A stretch of 64,000 bases of DNA. Source: Asticcacaulis sp. EMRT-3. Its GTDB lineage: Bacteria; Pseudomonadota; Alphaproteobacteria; Caulobacterales; Caulobacteraceae. The notes under the pieces were generated by a model. That model was not told the DNA's origin, made no database searches, and was given only the letters and a program-made list of their open reading frames with translations. The stretch is from assembly GCF_030027245.1 (NCBI RefSeq), contig NZ_JASERT010000001.1, positions 703,001-767,000 on the forward strand. The letters are read 5' to 3'. A program made the translations under genes and the position numbers. Below, in pieces: positions 46,502 to 55,398 of this stretch (positions are counted from its first letter, which is position 1; each line of letters opens with the position of its first letter).

Positions 46502-47146
46502 CTACTGGCTGGCCCACACAATCCGCGCGATCCACGCCACCTGCAAACGATCCAGCACCCGATCCGGGAAATCCGGATTGAGCGAGCGCAACTCGACCTG
46601 GCGCGCCGAATAACGCACCAGTTCCTTGGCCATGACCTCGCCCTCGTTCGTCTTCACCACCACCCGGTCGCCGCGACGCAGATTCTGATTGTGCGGATCC
46701 ACCAGTATCCGATCACCATCCCGATACAGGGGCAGCATCGAATCGCCGGAAATTTCCAACGCATACAGCCCGCTGTTCGCTGTAGGGAAATCGACCTCAT
46801 CCCAGCCCTGGCCAAGTGGAAACCCCGAATCATCGAAATAGCCTTCATTGCCAGCCTGGGCGAAGCCGATCAGCGGAATCCCTTGCCCGGCATTACGTCC
46901 TTCGGCGAGCAGCGCAAACTCGGAAAACTTGGTGCCCGTCGCTTCCAGAAGCTTAGCCAGACTCTCGGTAGAGGGCCAGCGCGGGCGCGCCGGACGGTTG
47001 GGCCCGGATTCGACATATTGGCGCTTTGATTTGTTGAAACTGGTAGGGTCAAGCCCGGCCAGACGGGCCAGACCCGACGGCGTCGTGCTGAATCGGCTGG
47101 CGAGAGCGTCAATGGCGGTCCAGATATGGCTATGTGACAAGGTCAT
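46502..47146 (-). CDS. S24-family transcriptional regulator (LexA/CI-like repressor)
   Basis: 214 residues. The N-terminal HTH (IDALASRFSTTPSGLARLAG then LDPTSFNKSKRQ) is joined to an S24 domain. The auto-cleavage Ala-Gly is in FAQAGNEG (about 100), and the catalytic pair is Ser in ISGDSMLPL and Lys in GEVMAKEL. S24 repressors cleave themselves on RecA or stress activation. Upstream (47147-47241) are repeats of ATAGGA, possible operators. No phage genes flank it, so it is probably a chromosomal stress or metabolic regulator. Confidence 0.92.
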   Translation of the reverse strand: MTLSHSHIWTAIDALASRFSTTPSGLARLAGLDPTSFNKSKRQYVESGPNRPARPRWPSTESLAKLLEATGTKFSEFALLAEGRNAGQGIPLIGFAQAGNEGYFDDSGFPLGQGWDEVDFPTANSGLYALEISGDSMLPLYRDGDRILVDPHNQNLRRGDRVVVKTNEGEVMAKELVRYSARQVELRSLNPDFPDRVLDRLQVAWIARIVWASQ

Positions 47147-47171
47147 GGGGGTGCCGGTTGCGACAGTTCAA

Positions 47172-47238
47172 ATAGGATGAATCGCACTTAATATAGGAAT
47201 TGCAATAACCGGAAAGGAAAATATATCCACAAATAGGA
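47172..47238. promoter_or_regulatory. Three ATAGGA repeats upstream of the S24 repressor (candidate operators)
   Basis: ATAGGA at 47172, 47193 and 47233, i.e. 21 and 40 nt apart, close to whole helical turns. A fourth related AAATAGG occurs inverted at about 47250. Binding is inferred. Confidence 0.35.
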
Positions 47239-47241
47239 AAA

Positions 47242-47679
47242 TTAGCCTATTTTTGGGATTTTATTCGCAGGCCGGAAACGCCGCAACGCCGCCGAAATCG
47301 TACCCACGCCCATAGCCAGCAACAGAGCGTAACCGAAAATCGACAGGGCCGTAAAATAGGCCCACTTCATGACATACGGATTCAACCACGTGGCCAGACT
47401 GACGCAAACGCTCATCATCTGCGCCCCCACGGCCCACAAAGGCCACGGATGCGGGCTTTTCCAGCACAGGGTGAGAAAGCCGACCAGGCACAGAGTATCC
47501 GTGAACATGTAACGCCACAGAGGCGCAATATGCGTCATGGAGCGCAACGACATGGTCAGAATCATGGCCGCCAGATAGATCAGCGCACCCATGCGTTCGC
47601 GCCAATAGCCGAAGATCAGCCCTGCCAGACAGACCGTAAAGCCAAAGGTCAGGCCGATAAGGACAGCAGGTGAGGGCAT
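47242..47679 (-). CDS. Polytopic membrane protein of unknown function
   Basis: 145 residues with about five predicted membrane segments (AVLIGLTFGFTVCLAGLIFG, GALIYLAAMILTMSL, MFTDTLCLVGFLTLCW, VGAQMMSVCVSLATW, YFTALSIFGYALLLAMGVGT). No family recognised. ATG at 47679 is preferred because GGAG lies 6 nt upstream; the frame is open 19 codons further. It lies on the same strand as the S24 gene, about 95 nt upstream of it, so possible co-transcription. Confidence 0.7.
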   Translation of the reverse strand: MPSPAVLIGLTFGFTVCLAGLIFGYWRERMGALIYLAAMILTMSLRSMTHIAPLWRYMFTDTLCLVGFLTLCWKSPHPWPLWAVGAQMMSVCVSLATWLNPYVMKWAYFTALSIFGYALLLAMGVGTISAALRRFRPANKIPKIG

Positions 47680-47783
47680 AAGAATCTCCGGAACACGACT
47701 TTTTGCCAGCGTTTCCGGAAAATCGCATCCGGGCAAGCGAAATTTTGCTCCCCCGGATGCGCAAAGAATGGCTATCTGAGGCC

Positions 47784-48146
47784 CTATGCCGGTTCGGGCA
47801 TCAACCTGCCGGAGGGAGAGGTATTGCCCGGTGAGGTGGTTCCGGGCTTGTCGTCACCCGGCACCACCGCCGTATCGCCAAGGCCGATCTGCGTCTGGAG
47901 ATGCGACAGACCGGAATGGGCGGCGGTCATCCAGGTCTGGGCCGCATTGAGCGCGCGCATGGCTTCCAGCGTGTTGAGGTGAACATCATTGGCGACGACA
48001 GTTGAAATATGGATGGCGCGGCGCGAATTGATATAGGTTTCGATCAGATGGGCGGCTTCGCACAGCGCGGTATCGATAGACTCTTCCGTGGCGCGCAACT
48101 GTGCGGCCAGGGCCTTGGCGACATTGATTTTTCTTTCTTTCGACAT
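47784..48146 (-). CDS. Small cytosolic helical protein, unknown
   Basis: 120 residues. Residues 5-95 are predicted helical (KALAAQLRATEESIDTALCE, AAHLIETYINSRRAIHI, ALNAAQTWMTAAHSGLSHLQ) and the last 25 are Pro/Gly/Ser-rich, which recalls phasin-like or coiled-coil proteins but without a firm family match. ATG at 48146 with AGGGG upstream. It is 104 nt upstream of the membrane-protein gene on the same strand. Confidence 0.65.
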   Translation of the reverse strand: MSKERKINVAKALAAQLRATEESIDTALCEAAHLIETYINSRRAIHISTVVANDVHLNTLEAMRALNAAQTWMTAAHSGLSHLQTQIGLGDTAVVPGDDKPGTTSPGNTSPSGRLMPEPA

Positions 48147-48273
48147 AGGAATTCCCCTGATTATTCATGCAAAGGTTACGGCGAATCGGTGGCCGGAACC
48201 CTCTCAGGGGTAGCACACTAATGGGGTGTGTAAACTAAAAATACATCTATAGGTGTAATTGCGCACAGCTCAT

Positions 48274-48681
48274 TCAGTCGATCAGAAAATGCGCCTGTAA
48301 GGTGGCGATCCGTTGATGGCGCTGTTCCTGCCAGGCCGACACCTCGACATTGGCCACCGTGCGGCCGACGCGCTTGACGGTGGCGCGGGCGAAGCTGTTG
48401 ATCGGCTTGCCGGAGCGCAGATACTGTACGGTGACGCCGATTGGCTTGGGGATGTGATCGAAGTTTTCGCTCAAAGCCAGTTGCGCCATCGCCGTGATTT
48501 CCATGAAGGCCCCGATCACCCCGCCATGCAGGGCCGGGATCATCACATTGCCGACCAGTTTGTCATCATAGGGCAGGTGCGCCGTCAGTTCGTCGCCGGC
48601 CAGATGCAGGCGCACATCGAGAAAGGCGGCGAATGGCATGGTCTTGAGGATATTTTCCATTTCGGCGGGATGAGCGATCAT
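48274..48681 (-). CDS. PaaI-like hotdog thioesterase (second of pair)
   Basis: 135 residues with the hotdog motif ALHGGVIGAFMEITAMA, in which the central helix and active-site HGG precede a catalytic carboxylate, and the strand GVTVQYLRSG. It hydrolyses acyl-CoA esters of unidentified chain. The gene begins 3 nt after the stop of the other thioesterase (48685) and shares the same operon. Confidence 0.85.
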   Translation of the reverse strand: MIAHPAEMENILKTMPFAAFLDVRLHLAGDELTAHLPYDDKLVGNVMIPALHGGVIGAFMEITAMAQLALSENFDHIPKPIGVTVQYLRSGKPINSFARATVKRVGRTVANVEVSAWQEQRHQRIATLQAHFLID

Positions 48682-48684
48682 GGT

Positions 48685-49128
48685 TCAGGCCTTGGCTTTC
48701 AGCGCAGGCGAGGTCACGATAAAGGCCGCCTGAGCGGCGGCCACCGGATCATCGGGACTGACCTCATAGGCAAAGGCGCGCACAAAGCCCACGCTGCGCG
48801 TCAGCTTGTAGCATTTCGCCGTCACCAGCAGGTCGTTATCGGGCAGGGCGGGGCGCATATAGTCGATACGCAGGTCGAGTGTGGCAATCGGCTTATATTC
48901 GCCGATGCGATCCCAGACGGCCATGCCGCAGCCATTATCGAGCAGGGCGGTCACCACGCCCGAAGCGATGACGCGCGTTTCCGGATCGCCGATCAGATCA
49001 GCCCGGTAGGGCAGGCGCATGGTGACGCCGTGGTCGTCGCGTCCGGCATAAACGGCCCCTATCGCCTTCATATAGGGCGTATTGTCGATGATCGTGGCGA
49101 ACATCTCGTGAAACGGCGACGGACTCAT
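48685..49128 (-). CDS. PaaI-like hotdog thioesterase (first of pair)
   Basis: 147 residues. The hotdog helix region reads IASGVVTALLDNGCGMAVWD, with YKPIATLDLRIDYMRPAL as the conserved strand pair. ATG at 49128 is preceded by AGAGG. Candidate MerR operator at 49163-49178 lies 34 nt upstream of the start. Two thioesterases in tandem with an acyl-CoA dehydrogenase regulon signal suggest a shared acyl-CoA homeostasis role (inference). Confidence 0.85.
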   Translation of the reverse strand: MSPSPFHEMFATIIDNTPYMKAIGAVYAGRDDHGVTMRLPYRADLIGDPETRVIASGVVTALLDNGCGMAVWDRIGEYKPIATLDLRIDYMRPALPDNDLLVTAKCYKLTRSVGFVRAFAYEVSPDDPVAAAQAAFIVTSPALKAKA

Positions 49129-49162
49129 CAGAACCTCTTTCTGAGGATATAGTTTACCCATC

Positions 49163-49178
49163 TTTACGTAAACGTCAA
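49163..49178. promoter_or_regulatory. TTTACGTAAACGTCAA, candidate second MerR operator
   Basis: Matches 14 of 16 bases of the perfect palindrome at 43435-43450 and sits at nearly the same distance from the downstream start. Upstream of the two-thioesterase operon; also about 95 nt before queC on the other strand. Confidence 0.6.
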
Positions 49179-49272
49179 AATTATAAGACCCTGCAATGCA
49201 GCAAAAATGCTTGCAATCGCGGCAAAAGGGGCATTTTACATGAGGCTTCCTTTGCGATTGAAAGCCATAGCC

Positions 49273-50013
49273 ATGTCCGTCTCTCTGGATCAGGTTCCCG
49301 CCGCCCGTTCCGCGCTCGTCCTTTTTTCGGGCGGGCAGGATTCGTCTGTCTGCCTGGCATGGGCCCTGGCCCATTATGAGCGCGTCGAGACGGTGGGCTT
49401 CGATTACGGTCAGCGTCACAGTATTGAGATGACGACGCGCCAGACCGTGCTGACGAAGTTCCGCGATGTCTATCCGCTGGCCCAGACGCGCCTCGGCGAG
49501 GATCATGTCTGTGACCTGCGCGGTTTTGGCGCGGTGGCGGAATCGGCTTTGACGCGCGAAAGCGAGATCGTCATGACTGAGCGCGGCCTGCCGTCCTCCT
49601 TCGTGCCGGGGCGCAATCTGGCGTTTTTCGTCTATGCGGCGGCAGTAGCTGACCGGCGCGGCATCGACCATCTGGTCGGCGGCATGTGCGAAACCGACTA
49701 TTCCGGCTATCCCGACTGCCGCAAGAACACGCTGGAGGCGATGGAGCAGGCTTTGCGGCTGGGCGTCGAGCGTCCCTTCAGCATCGAAACGCCGCTGATG
49801 TATCTCGACAAGGCCCAGACCTGGGCTCTTTCGCGCGATCTGGGCGGGCAGGCCCTGATTGATCTGATCATCGAGGACACCCACACCTGCTATATGAACG
49901 ACCGCACGCACCGCCATCCCTGGGGTTATGGCTGCGGCGACTGTCCGGCCTGCCAGTTGCGCAAGACCGGTTTCGAGCATTTTCTCGAAGCCCGGACATC
50001 CGTTTCTCGCTGA
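49273..50013 (+). CDS. queC: 7-cyano-7-deazaguanine synthase
   Basis: 246 residues. QueC makes preQ0 from carboxydeazaguanine with ATP and ammonia in queuosine synthesis. The PP-loop is ALVLFSGGQDSSVCLAWAL; the zinc site is CGDCPACQLRKTGFEHF near the C-terminus, plus VGGMCETDYSGYPDCR. ATG at 49273 is chosen; ATG 49240 is possible but adds a basic tail. The stop overlaps the queE start by 1 nt (TGATG). Confidence 0.95.
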   Translation: MSVSLDQVPAARSALVLFSGGQDSSVCLAWALAHYERVETVGFDYGQRHSIEMTTRQTVLTKFRDVYPLAQTRLGEDHVCDLRGFGAVAESALTRESEIVMTERGLPSSFVPGRNLAFFVYAAAVADRRGIDHLVGGMCETDYSGYPDCRKNTLEAMEQALRLGVERPFSIETPLMYLDKAQTWALSRDLGGQALIDLIIEDTHTCYMNDRTHRHPWGYGCGDCPACQLRKTGFEHFLEARTSVSR

Positions 50014-50645
50014 TGTACAGTTTTAAAGAGATTTTTCTCACCCTCCAGGGCGAGGGCGGTCAGGCCGGGCGCGTCAATGTGTTTGCACGCTTTGCCGGGT
50101 GTAATCTGTGGAGTGGGCGCGAGCAGGATCGTGCGGCGGCGGCCTGTACTTTTTGTGACACCGATTTTGTTGGCACCGATGGCGAGAATGGCGGCAAGTT
50201 CGCCGCGCCTGCCGATGTGGTGGTGGCGCTCGATGCGGTATGGGGCGAGGGCCGGGCCGACAGCAAGGCGGTGGTTTTCACCGGCGGCGAACCCTTGCTG
50301 CAACTGGACGCGGCATTGATTGCGGCGGTCAAGGCGGCGGGTTATTTTATCGCGGTCGAAACCAATGGCACGATTACAGCGCCCGACGGTATCGACTGGA
50401 TCTGCGTTTCGCCTAAGGCCGATAATCGCTTGCAGCAAACAAGTGGTCAGGAACTGAAGCTGGTTTATCCGCAGGACGATGTTGATCCGGTGGCCTTTAG
50501 GGGGCTGGATTTCGAGCGCTTCTATCTTCAGCCCAAGGATTCGCCCGAACAGGCGATGCACACGCAGATGGTGATTGACTATTGTTTGCGGCACCCGCAA
50601 TGGCGGATGAGCGTGCAGACGCACAAGCTGGTGGGATTGAAATAA
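50013..50645 (+). CDS. queE: 7-carboxy-7-deazaguanine synthase
   Basis: 210 residues. This radical SAM enzyme forms carboxydeazaguanine, the QueC substrate. Motifs: IFLTLQGEGGQAGR, the cluster cysteines CNL...CTFC (CX14CX2C, as in other QueE, not CX3CX2C), the GGEPLLQLD SAM site and AVETNGT. It is coupled to queC by 1 nt. The two other queuosine genes (queD, queF) are not in the window. Confidence 0.95.
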   Translation: MYSFKEIFLTLQGEGGQAGRVNVFARFAGCNLWSGREQDRAAAACTFCDTDFVGTDGENGGKFAAPADVVVALDAVWGEGRADSKAVVFTGGEPLLQLDAALIAAVKAAGYFIAVETNGTITAPDGIDWICVSPKADNRLQQTSGQELKLVYPQDDVDPVAFRGLDFERFYLQPKDSPEQAMHTQMVIDYCLRHPQWRMSVQTHKLVGLK

Positions 50646-50758
50646 TACGGGGTTTGGGGCCTGTGGCCCCAAGTCTTCATTTTCCTTTCAGCCTGCCCCC
50701 GTTGGGGGCGAGCTGAAAGGAAGACAAGGTTTGTGGGGTCACGGACCCCACGCCCCGT
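50646..50758. repeat. GGGGTTTGGGGCC three-hairpin element, copy 2
   Basis: Begins TACGGGGTTTGGGGCC and ends GCCCCGTA, so the outer ends also pair. Inside are GGGGCCTGTGGCCCC, CCTTTCAGC...GCTGAAAGG enclosing CCCCCGTTGGGGG, and GTGGGGTCACGGACCCCAC. It lies in the convergent queE-pirin gap. Same outer parts as 46369-46478. Confidence 0.92.
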
Positions 50759-50778
50759 ATGATCAACAAGCCCGCCGC

Positions 50779-51492
50779 TTACGCCGCATCCAGCAGCACA
50801 ACCTCGGCATCCACAAGCGCCGTGATCTTCAGTTCGGCCTCATCCCTGATCGCCGCACCATCGCGCTCATCCAGCTCGACGCCATTGACCGCAATCCGGC
50901 CCTTGGCCACCACCAGATAGAGATGGCGCGTCTGGCCTTCCGGTGCCGTCACCGGCGTGTAGGTTTCAACCTGATCCTTCAAAAAGGTCGCGCCCAGCAA
51001 CCGCGCCGGTGTGCGGATCGGCAAGGCGTCTTCGTCGCCCTCGAAGCCGGAAGCCAGGGTGACGAACCGGCCCGCGCGGTCGCCCTTGGGGAAGGGTTTG
51101 GCACCCCAGGCCGGGGCCGCACCGCGCACCGACGGCTCAACCCAGATCTGGAACAGGCGCGTCAGTTCGGATTCGACATTATATTCGGCATGGCGGATAC
51201 CGGTGCCCGCTGACATGACTTGCACATCGCCAGCTTCGGTGCGCCCCTTATTGCCCAGCGAATCCTCATGGGTGATCGCCCCGTCGCGCACATAGGTGAT
51301 GATCTCCATATTGTCGTGCGGGTGCGGCGGAAAACCCGACTGCGCGGCGATCTCGTCATCGTTCCAGACGCGGATCGAACCCCAGCCCATGCGGGCCGGA
51401 TCATAGTAGCTGGCGAATGAAAAGTGATGCTTGGCGTTGAGCCAGCCGTGATTGGCGCCGCCCAATGTGGTGAAAGCCCGTTTATCGATCAT
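50779..51492 (-). CDS. Pirin family protein (bicupin)
   Basis: 237 residues. The N-terminal cupin holds the metal site: GFPPHPHDNMEIITYV (two His) and GTGIRHAEYN (His and Glu). The C-terminal cupin reads GQTRHLYLVVAKGRIAVNG and is less conserved. Pirins are iron-binding proteins; some, such as YhaK and YhhW, show quercetinase or redox-linked activity. The substrate here is unknown. ATG at 51492. Confidence 0.92.
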   Translation of the reverse strand: MIDKRAFTTLGGANHGWLNAKHHFSFASYYDPARMGWGSIRVWNDDEIAAQSGFPPHPHDNMEIITYVRDGAITHEDSLGNKGRTEAGDVQVMSAGTGIRHAEYNVESELTRLFQIWVEPSVRGAAPAWGAKPFPKGDRAGRFVTLASGFEGDEDALPIRTPARLLGATFLKDQVETYTPVTAPEGQTRHLYLVVAKGRIAVNGVELDERDGAAIRDEAELKITALVDAEVVLLDAA

Positions 51493-51571
51493 CGCAATTC
51501 TCCTTTCGCATCATGGGATGCGAGTCCGTTGACGACCATATAAGTGTAACTGTGTAAATTACAATAGGCGA

Positions 51572-52672
51572 TCAGCCGAGATCGTGCGCACCGCCGCCGG
51601 TCTGGCCGCGATGGCGCAAAAAGGCGTCGAGCAGTACACATGACATCATAGCCTCGGCCACCGGAACGGCGCGGATGCCGACGCACGGATCATGACGGCC
51701 CTTGGTGCGCAACTCAACCTCATGGCCTTCTATATCGACGCTATGGCGCGGCGTCAGGATGGAGGAGGTGGGCTTGAGCGCCAGACGCGCCACCACCGTC
51801 TGGCCGCTGGAAATGCCGCCAAGAATGCCGCCCGCATGATTGGATGAGAAAACAGGCTTTCCGTTTTCCATGCGCATTTCGTCGGCATTTTCCTCGCCTG
51901 ACAGCATAGCCGCGCCGAATCCATCGCCGATCTCGACGCCCTTGACGGCATTGATGCTCATCAGCGCCATCGCCAGTTCGGAATCGAGCTTGCCATAGAT
52001 GGGCGCGCCCCAGCCAGCGGGTACGCCTTCAGCCTGTACCTCGACCACGGCACCGATGGAGGAGCCCGCCTTGCGGATGCCGTCGAGATAGTCTTCCCAC
52101 GGGCCAACGCTGACCGGATCGGGGCAGAAGAAGGCGTTTTCGCTCACCTGAGCCCAGTCCCAGCGCGCCGGATCGATCCTGTGCGCACCCAGTTGCACCA
52201 GAGCGCCGCGCACTGTGATGCCGCCTATCAGGGTTTGCAGCACCTTCAGCGCCACCGCGCCCGCCGCTACGCGCGCCGCCGTTTCGCGTGCGCTTGATCT
52301 GCCGCCGCCGCGATAATCGCGCACGCCATACTTGGCGAAATAGGTGTAATCGGCATGGCCGGGGCGGAACTGGCGGGCGATTTCGCCGTAGTCCTTCGAG
52401 CGTTGGTCGGTATTTTCGATCAGGATCGAGATCGGCGTGCCCGTGGTGACGCCCTCAAACACGCCGGACAGAATCTTCGCCTCATCGGCTTCGTTACGCT
52501 GGGTGACGAAGCGCGAGCCGCCGGGTTTGCGCCGATCCATCGCCCACTGGATGTCAGCTTCTGACAAGGGCACGCCCGGCGGGCAGCCGTCGATAACGCA
52601 GCCGAGCGCCGGGCCGTGGCTTTCACCCCAGGTGGTGACGCGGAAAAGATGACCGAAACTATTGTGCGACAT
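51572..52672 (-). CDS. aroC: Chorismate synthase
   Basis: 366 residues. It makes chorismate from EPSP with reduced FMN at the end of the shikimate pathway. Visible: [50 protein letters not shown] then [53 protein letters not shown]. Length and ends are typical. Confidence 0.97.
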   Translation of the reverse strand: MSHNSFGHLFRVTTWGESHGPALGCVIDGCPPGVPLSEADIQWAMDRRKPGGSRFVTQRNEADEAKILSGVFEGVTTGTPISILIENTDQRSKDYGEIARQFRPGHADYTYFAKYGVRDYRGGGRSSARETAARVAAGAVALKVLQTLIGGITVRGALVQLGAHRIDPARWDWAQVSENAFFCPDPVSVGPWEDYLDGIRKAGSSIGAVVEVQAEGVPAGWGAPIYGKLDSELAMALMSINAVKGVEIGDGFGAAMLSGEENADEMRMENGKPVFSSNHAGGILGGISSGQTVVARLALKPTSSILTPRHSVDIEGHEVELRTKGRHDPCVGIRAVPVAEAMMSCVLLDAFLRHRGQTGGGAHDLG

Positions 52673-52792
52673 GATAAAAGGCCCGAAAACTTGCCCGAAA
52701 AACTTGCCCGAAAAACTTGTCCTGGGAACTTAGTCTTGGGGCTTTAGCCCTGTTTCCGCCGCGCCGCAAATAAATGATCGCCGTCGCGCAGT

Positions 52793-53512
52793 CTAAAAGG
52801 CCGACAAGGCGCGCTTTTGTTGCCCGTCGGCAGCGAAATTGCCCGGATCGAGCCAGGCTTCCAACCGTGCGCTTAACCGCGGCCAGTCTTCGGCGATGAT
52901 CGCATACCAGGCCGTATCGCGGCGGCGGCCATGCACGACAGCGGCATTGCGGAACACGCCCTCGAACTGAAAGCCGAAACGCAGGGCCGCCTTGTTGGAC
53001 GGCACATTGAGCTGGTCGCACTTCCATTCATAGCGCCGGTAGTCGTGGGCAAAAGCATGGCGCGTCATCAGATAGATGGCTTCGGTGGCCGCCGTGGAGC
53101 GCCGCAAGGTTGGAGAAAAAGTGACGCCGCCCACCTCGACGCTGCCGTTGGGATAATCATAGCGCATGAAGCTGATCAGCCCCGCAGGCTGGTCGTTTTT
53201 CAGGATCACAAAGGTCTGGAAATCGCGGTTGTCGATATAGGTTTGCAAGACCTCGTGCATCTGCGCCGGGCCGGAAAACGGCCCATAGGGCAGGTATGTC
53301 CACATGCGTCCATCATCGGCAGCATAGGCCCGGTAAAGCGCTTCGGCAAGGGCGGGGGCGTAGGGCACAAGCTGGCAATAGCGCCCGGTGAGCGGCACAT
53401 TGGGCAGGCGGGTGCAGGCCTGCCAGTCAGGCAAAGCCTTGCCGATCGGATCACCGAAAGCATTGTGGCGGACGCCTAATGATGGACTCAAATTCTCATA
53501 AGGCTGGCTCAT
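52793..53512 (-). CDS. GNAT-family N-acetyltransferase (RimJ/RimL-like)
   Basis: 239 residues with the GNAT acceptor fold: PLTGRYCQLVPYAPALAEAL near residue 40, FVILKNDQPAGLISFMRYDY, GSVEVGGVTFSPTLRRSTAA, and YRRYEWKCDQLNVPSNKAALRFGFQFEGVFRN. Likely an acetyltransferase for a small molecule or protein N-terminus. The ATG at 53512 overlaps the J-domain gene stop by 4 nt (ATGA), so it is translationally coupled. The frame allows a start three codons earlier. Confidence 0.9.
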   Translation of the reverse strand: MSQPYENLSPSLGVRHNAFGDPIGKALPDWQACTRLPNVPLTGRYCQLVPYAPALAEALYRAYAADDGRMWTYLPYGPFSGPAQMHEVLQTYIDNRDFQTFVILKNDQPAGLISFMRYDYPNGSVEVGGVTFSPTLRRSTAATEAIYLMTRHAFAHDYRRYEWKCDQLNVPSNKAALRFGFQFEGVFRNAAVVHGRRRDTAWYAIIAEDWPRLSARLEAWLDPGNFAADGQQKRALSAF

Positions 53513-54291
53513 GAAGCCCATCTTTGCCGGAAAGCATTGAGCGCATAGCTTGTCTGCTGGCCTGCAAGAGGCAGGGCTTCCAGCCGGATATAGAGATCGC
53601 CGGCCGGGGCGGTTTCGCTGGCGGGCAGGCCTTTACCCTTCAGGCACAGGCTGGCGCCGTGCGGAATATCGCGGTCAACCTGAATCGATTGCGGGCCCGC
53701 AGGCGTGTCGATCATGGCCGCGCCGCCATAACGCAGTAGGTAGGGATCGAGCCAGGCCGTCATCCAGATGTCGTCGCCCCAGACGCGCATGTCATCGCCG
53801 GGCGCGATACGGATGTGAAAACGCGCATGGCCGCCATTTGACAAGGGCAGGCGCACCTTGTCATCGTCGCGCAGGCCCGCAGGCAGGGTGACATGCAGTT
53901 GCACCATCTGGGTCAGCGAGGTCAGGCTGTCGCCGCTGCGGTAAAATTCGAGCGCCGGGGCTTCGATCCGTATTTGGCCACCGTGGATCGCCTGCGTCAT
54001 ATCGATGGTCAGGAGCAGGGCGCTGCTGTCGAGGCGGGGCGCATCAAAATCAAAGGCGTCCGACGCGATGCGGGCGGGGTGCAGCAAAAGGTCGCGGGCC
54101 AGAATCAGGCGGCGCAGGGCGGTGTCATCGCCGCCGACCCGGTCAGGATGCACCTGTTTGATGCGGGCGCGAAAAGCGGCACGGATCGTTTCATGATGGA
54201 AGGAGGCGTTGAGATCGTGTGCGTTCAGGCCGAGAGCGGAAAGCGCTGCGGATTGTCCCGGTTCATCTGTCTGTTTATCTTGCGCGGCCAT
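53509..54291 (-). CDS. J-domain protein with DnaJ-type C-terminal domain (CbpA-like)
   Basis: 260 residues. The J domain spans about 17-80 with the HPD motif in [21 protein letters not shown] DnaJ_C substrate-binding domain follows (about 90-250) with [17 protein letters not shown] and [10 protein letters not shown], but the zinc-finger region of DnaJ is absent, as in CbpA. It would stimulate an Hsp70 such as DnaK. ATG 54291 is preferred over 54318. The GNAT gene overlaps its end. Divergent pdxH begins 110 nt away. Confidence 0.85.
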   Translation of the reverse strand: MAAQDKQTDEPGQSAALSALGLNAHDLNASFHHETIRAAFRARIKQVHPDRVGGDDTALRRLILARDLLLHPARIASDAFDFDAPRLDSSALLLTIDMTQAIHGGQIRIEAPALEFYRSGDSLTSLTQMVQLHVTLPAGLRDDDKVRLPLSNGGHARFHIRIAPGDDMRVWGDDIWMTAWLDPYLLRYGGAAMIDTPAGPQSIQVDRDIPHGASLCLKGKGLPASETAPAGDLYIRLEALPLAGQQTSYALNAFRQRWAS

Positions 54292-54400
54292 CTTGAGTTT
54301 CTTCTTCCCGGCGTCCATGCTGACAGCACTGGCGGCGGCGATCCTTCTGATGCCGCTGGCCTTTCCACAATGCCCCGATGATGGTTTGCAAAGTCTTAAC

Positions 54401-55066
54401 ATGTCTCAAGACCCGTTGATTCCCGACAGCCCTTCCGCCGATGATTATGCGAAGGCCCATGCCGCCCATGAGGGCGAAATAGATGCCGGTGAGCCCTTCG
54501 CCCTGTTCGCCCAGTGGCTGAAAGACGCCACGGCAAAAGAGGTTAACGACCCCAATGCGATGGCTGTGGCCACGGTGGACGAAGAGGGGATGCCCGATCT
54601 GCGCATGGTGTTGCTGAAGGATTTCGACGCGCAAGGCTTTGTTTTTTACACCAATACGCACAGCGCCAAGGGGCGGCAATTGCTGGGCCAGCCAAAGGCC
54701 GCGCTGTTATTTCACTGGAAATCGCTGCGCCGTCAGGTACGTATTCGTGGCGAGGTGACACGAGTGAGCGATGCCGAGGCCGACGCCTATTTCCAGAGCC
54801 GCGCCCGCCAGAGCCAGATCGGCGCCTGGGCCTCGGATCAGTCGCAACCGCTGGAAAGCCGGTTTGCGCTCGAAAAAAAGGTGGCGGAATATGGCCTGAA
54901 GTTCGGCCTTGGCAAGATCGACCGCCCGCCACACTGGACGGGCTTTCGCGTCGCGCCCCTGAGCGTGGAATTCTGGCGCGACAAGCCTTTCCGGCTGCAT
55001 GAGCGTGTGTTGTTCCAGCGCGAATCCAGCGATGCAGGCTGGACACGCGGCAAGCTCTATCCCTGA
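54401..55066 (+). CDS. pdxH: Pyridoxine/pyridoxamine 5'-phosphate oxidase
   Basis: 221 residues. The FMN enzyme oxidises PNP or PMP to PLP. Visible: [34 protein letters not shown]-like [36 protein letters not shown] and the C-terminal [18 protein letters not shown]...W. ATG at 54401 fits the family start MSQDPL. It diverges from the J-domain gene. Confidence 0.96.
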   Translation: MSQDPLIPDSPSADDYAKAHAAHEGEIDAGEPFALFAQWLKDATAKEVNDPNAMAVATVDEEGMPDLRMVLLKDFDAQGFVFYTNTHSAKGRQLLGQPKAALLFHWKSLRRQVRIRGEVTRVSDAEADAYFQSRARQSQIGAWASDQSQPLESRFALEKKVAEYGLKFGLGKIDRPPHWTGFRVAPLSVEFWRDKPFRLHERVLFQRESSDAGWTRGKLYP

Positions 55067-55120
55067 ATCGATACCCGCTGTGCCGCAGGGCCGCACCTTG
55101 AAACCCGGCTTGCGATCCTT

Positions 55121-55235
55121 TAGAGTGGTTTGCATTCTGATTGAATGGGTCAAAGGCATGCAAACCGCTCTACATTTTACGTTTTTCCGCATCTCGCATT
55201 CAATTTGTAAGTCAAATTAAACGCTCGTTGCTCTA
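55121..55235. repeat. 115-nt TAGAGC element, copy 2 (reverse orientation)
   Basis: Reverse-complement copy of 41044-41158, exactly 115 nt, running from TAGAGTGG at 55121 to GCTCTA at 55235. It occupies the pdxH downstream gap (55067-55398), where no gene was seen. Here the terminal TA is not part of a stop codon. Confidence 0.95.
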
Positions 55236-55398
55236 GCATGAGGCGATAAGGCGAGAGCGACATATAACCTCAGGTGAATCAAAAGGCATGATCGGCTTTT
55301 AATTTCGCGCACCAAAGGTTTTAGCGTGACGCGCCATCCATCAGGGTTAAGTCTGCGCCGTTCTCCATCATGGCCAGCCAGAACAGGGAATAGTCCTC

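Noticed and set aside
49179..49272. preQ1 riboswitch before queC
   Set aside because: No preQ1-I or preQ1-II pattern could be recognised in the short leader.
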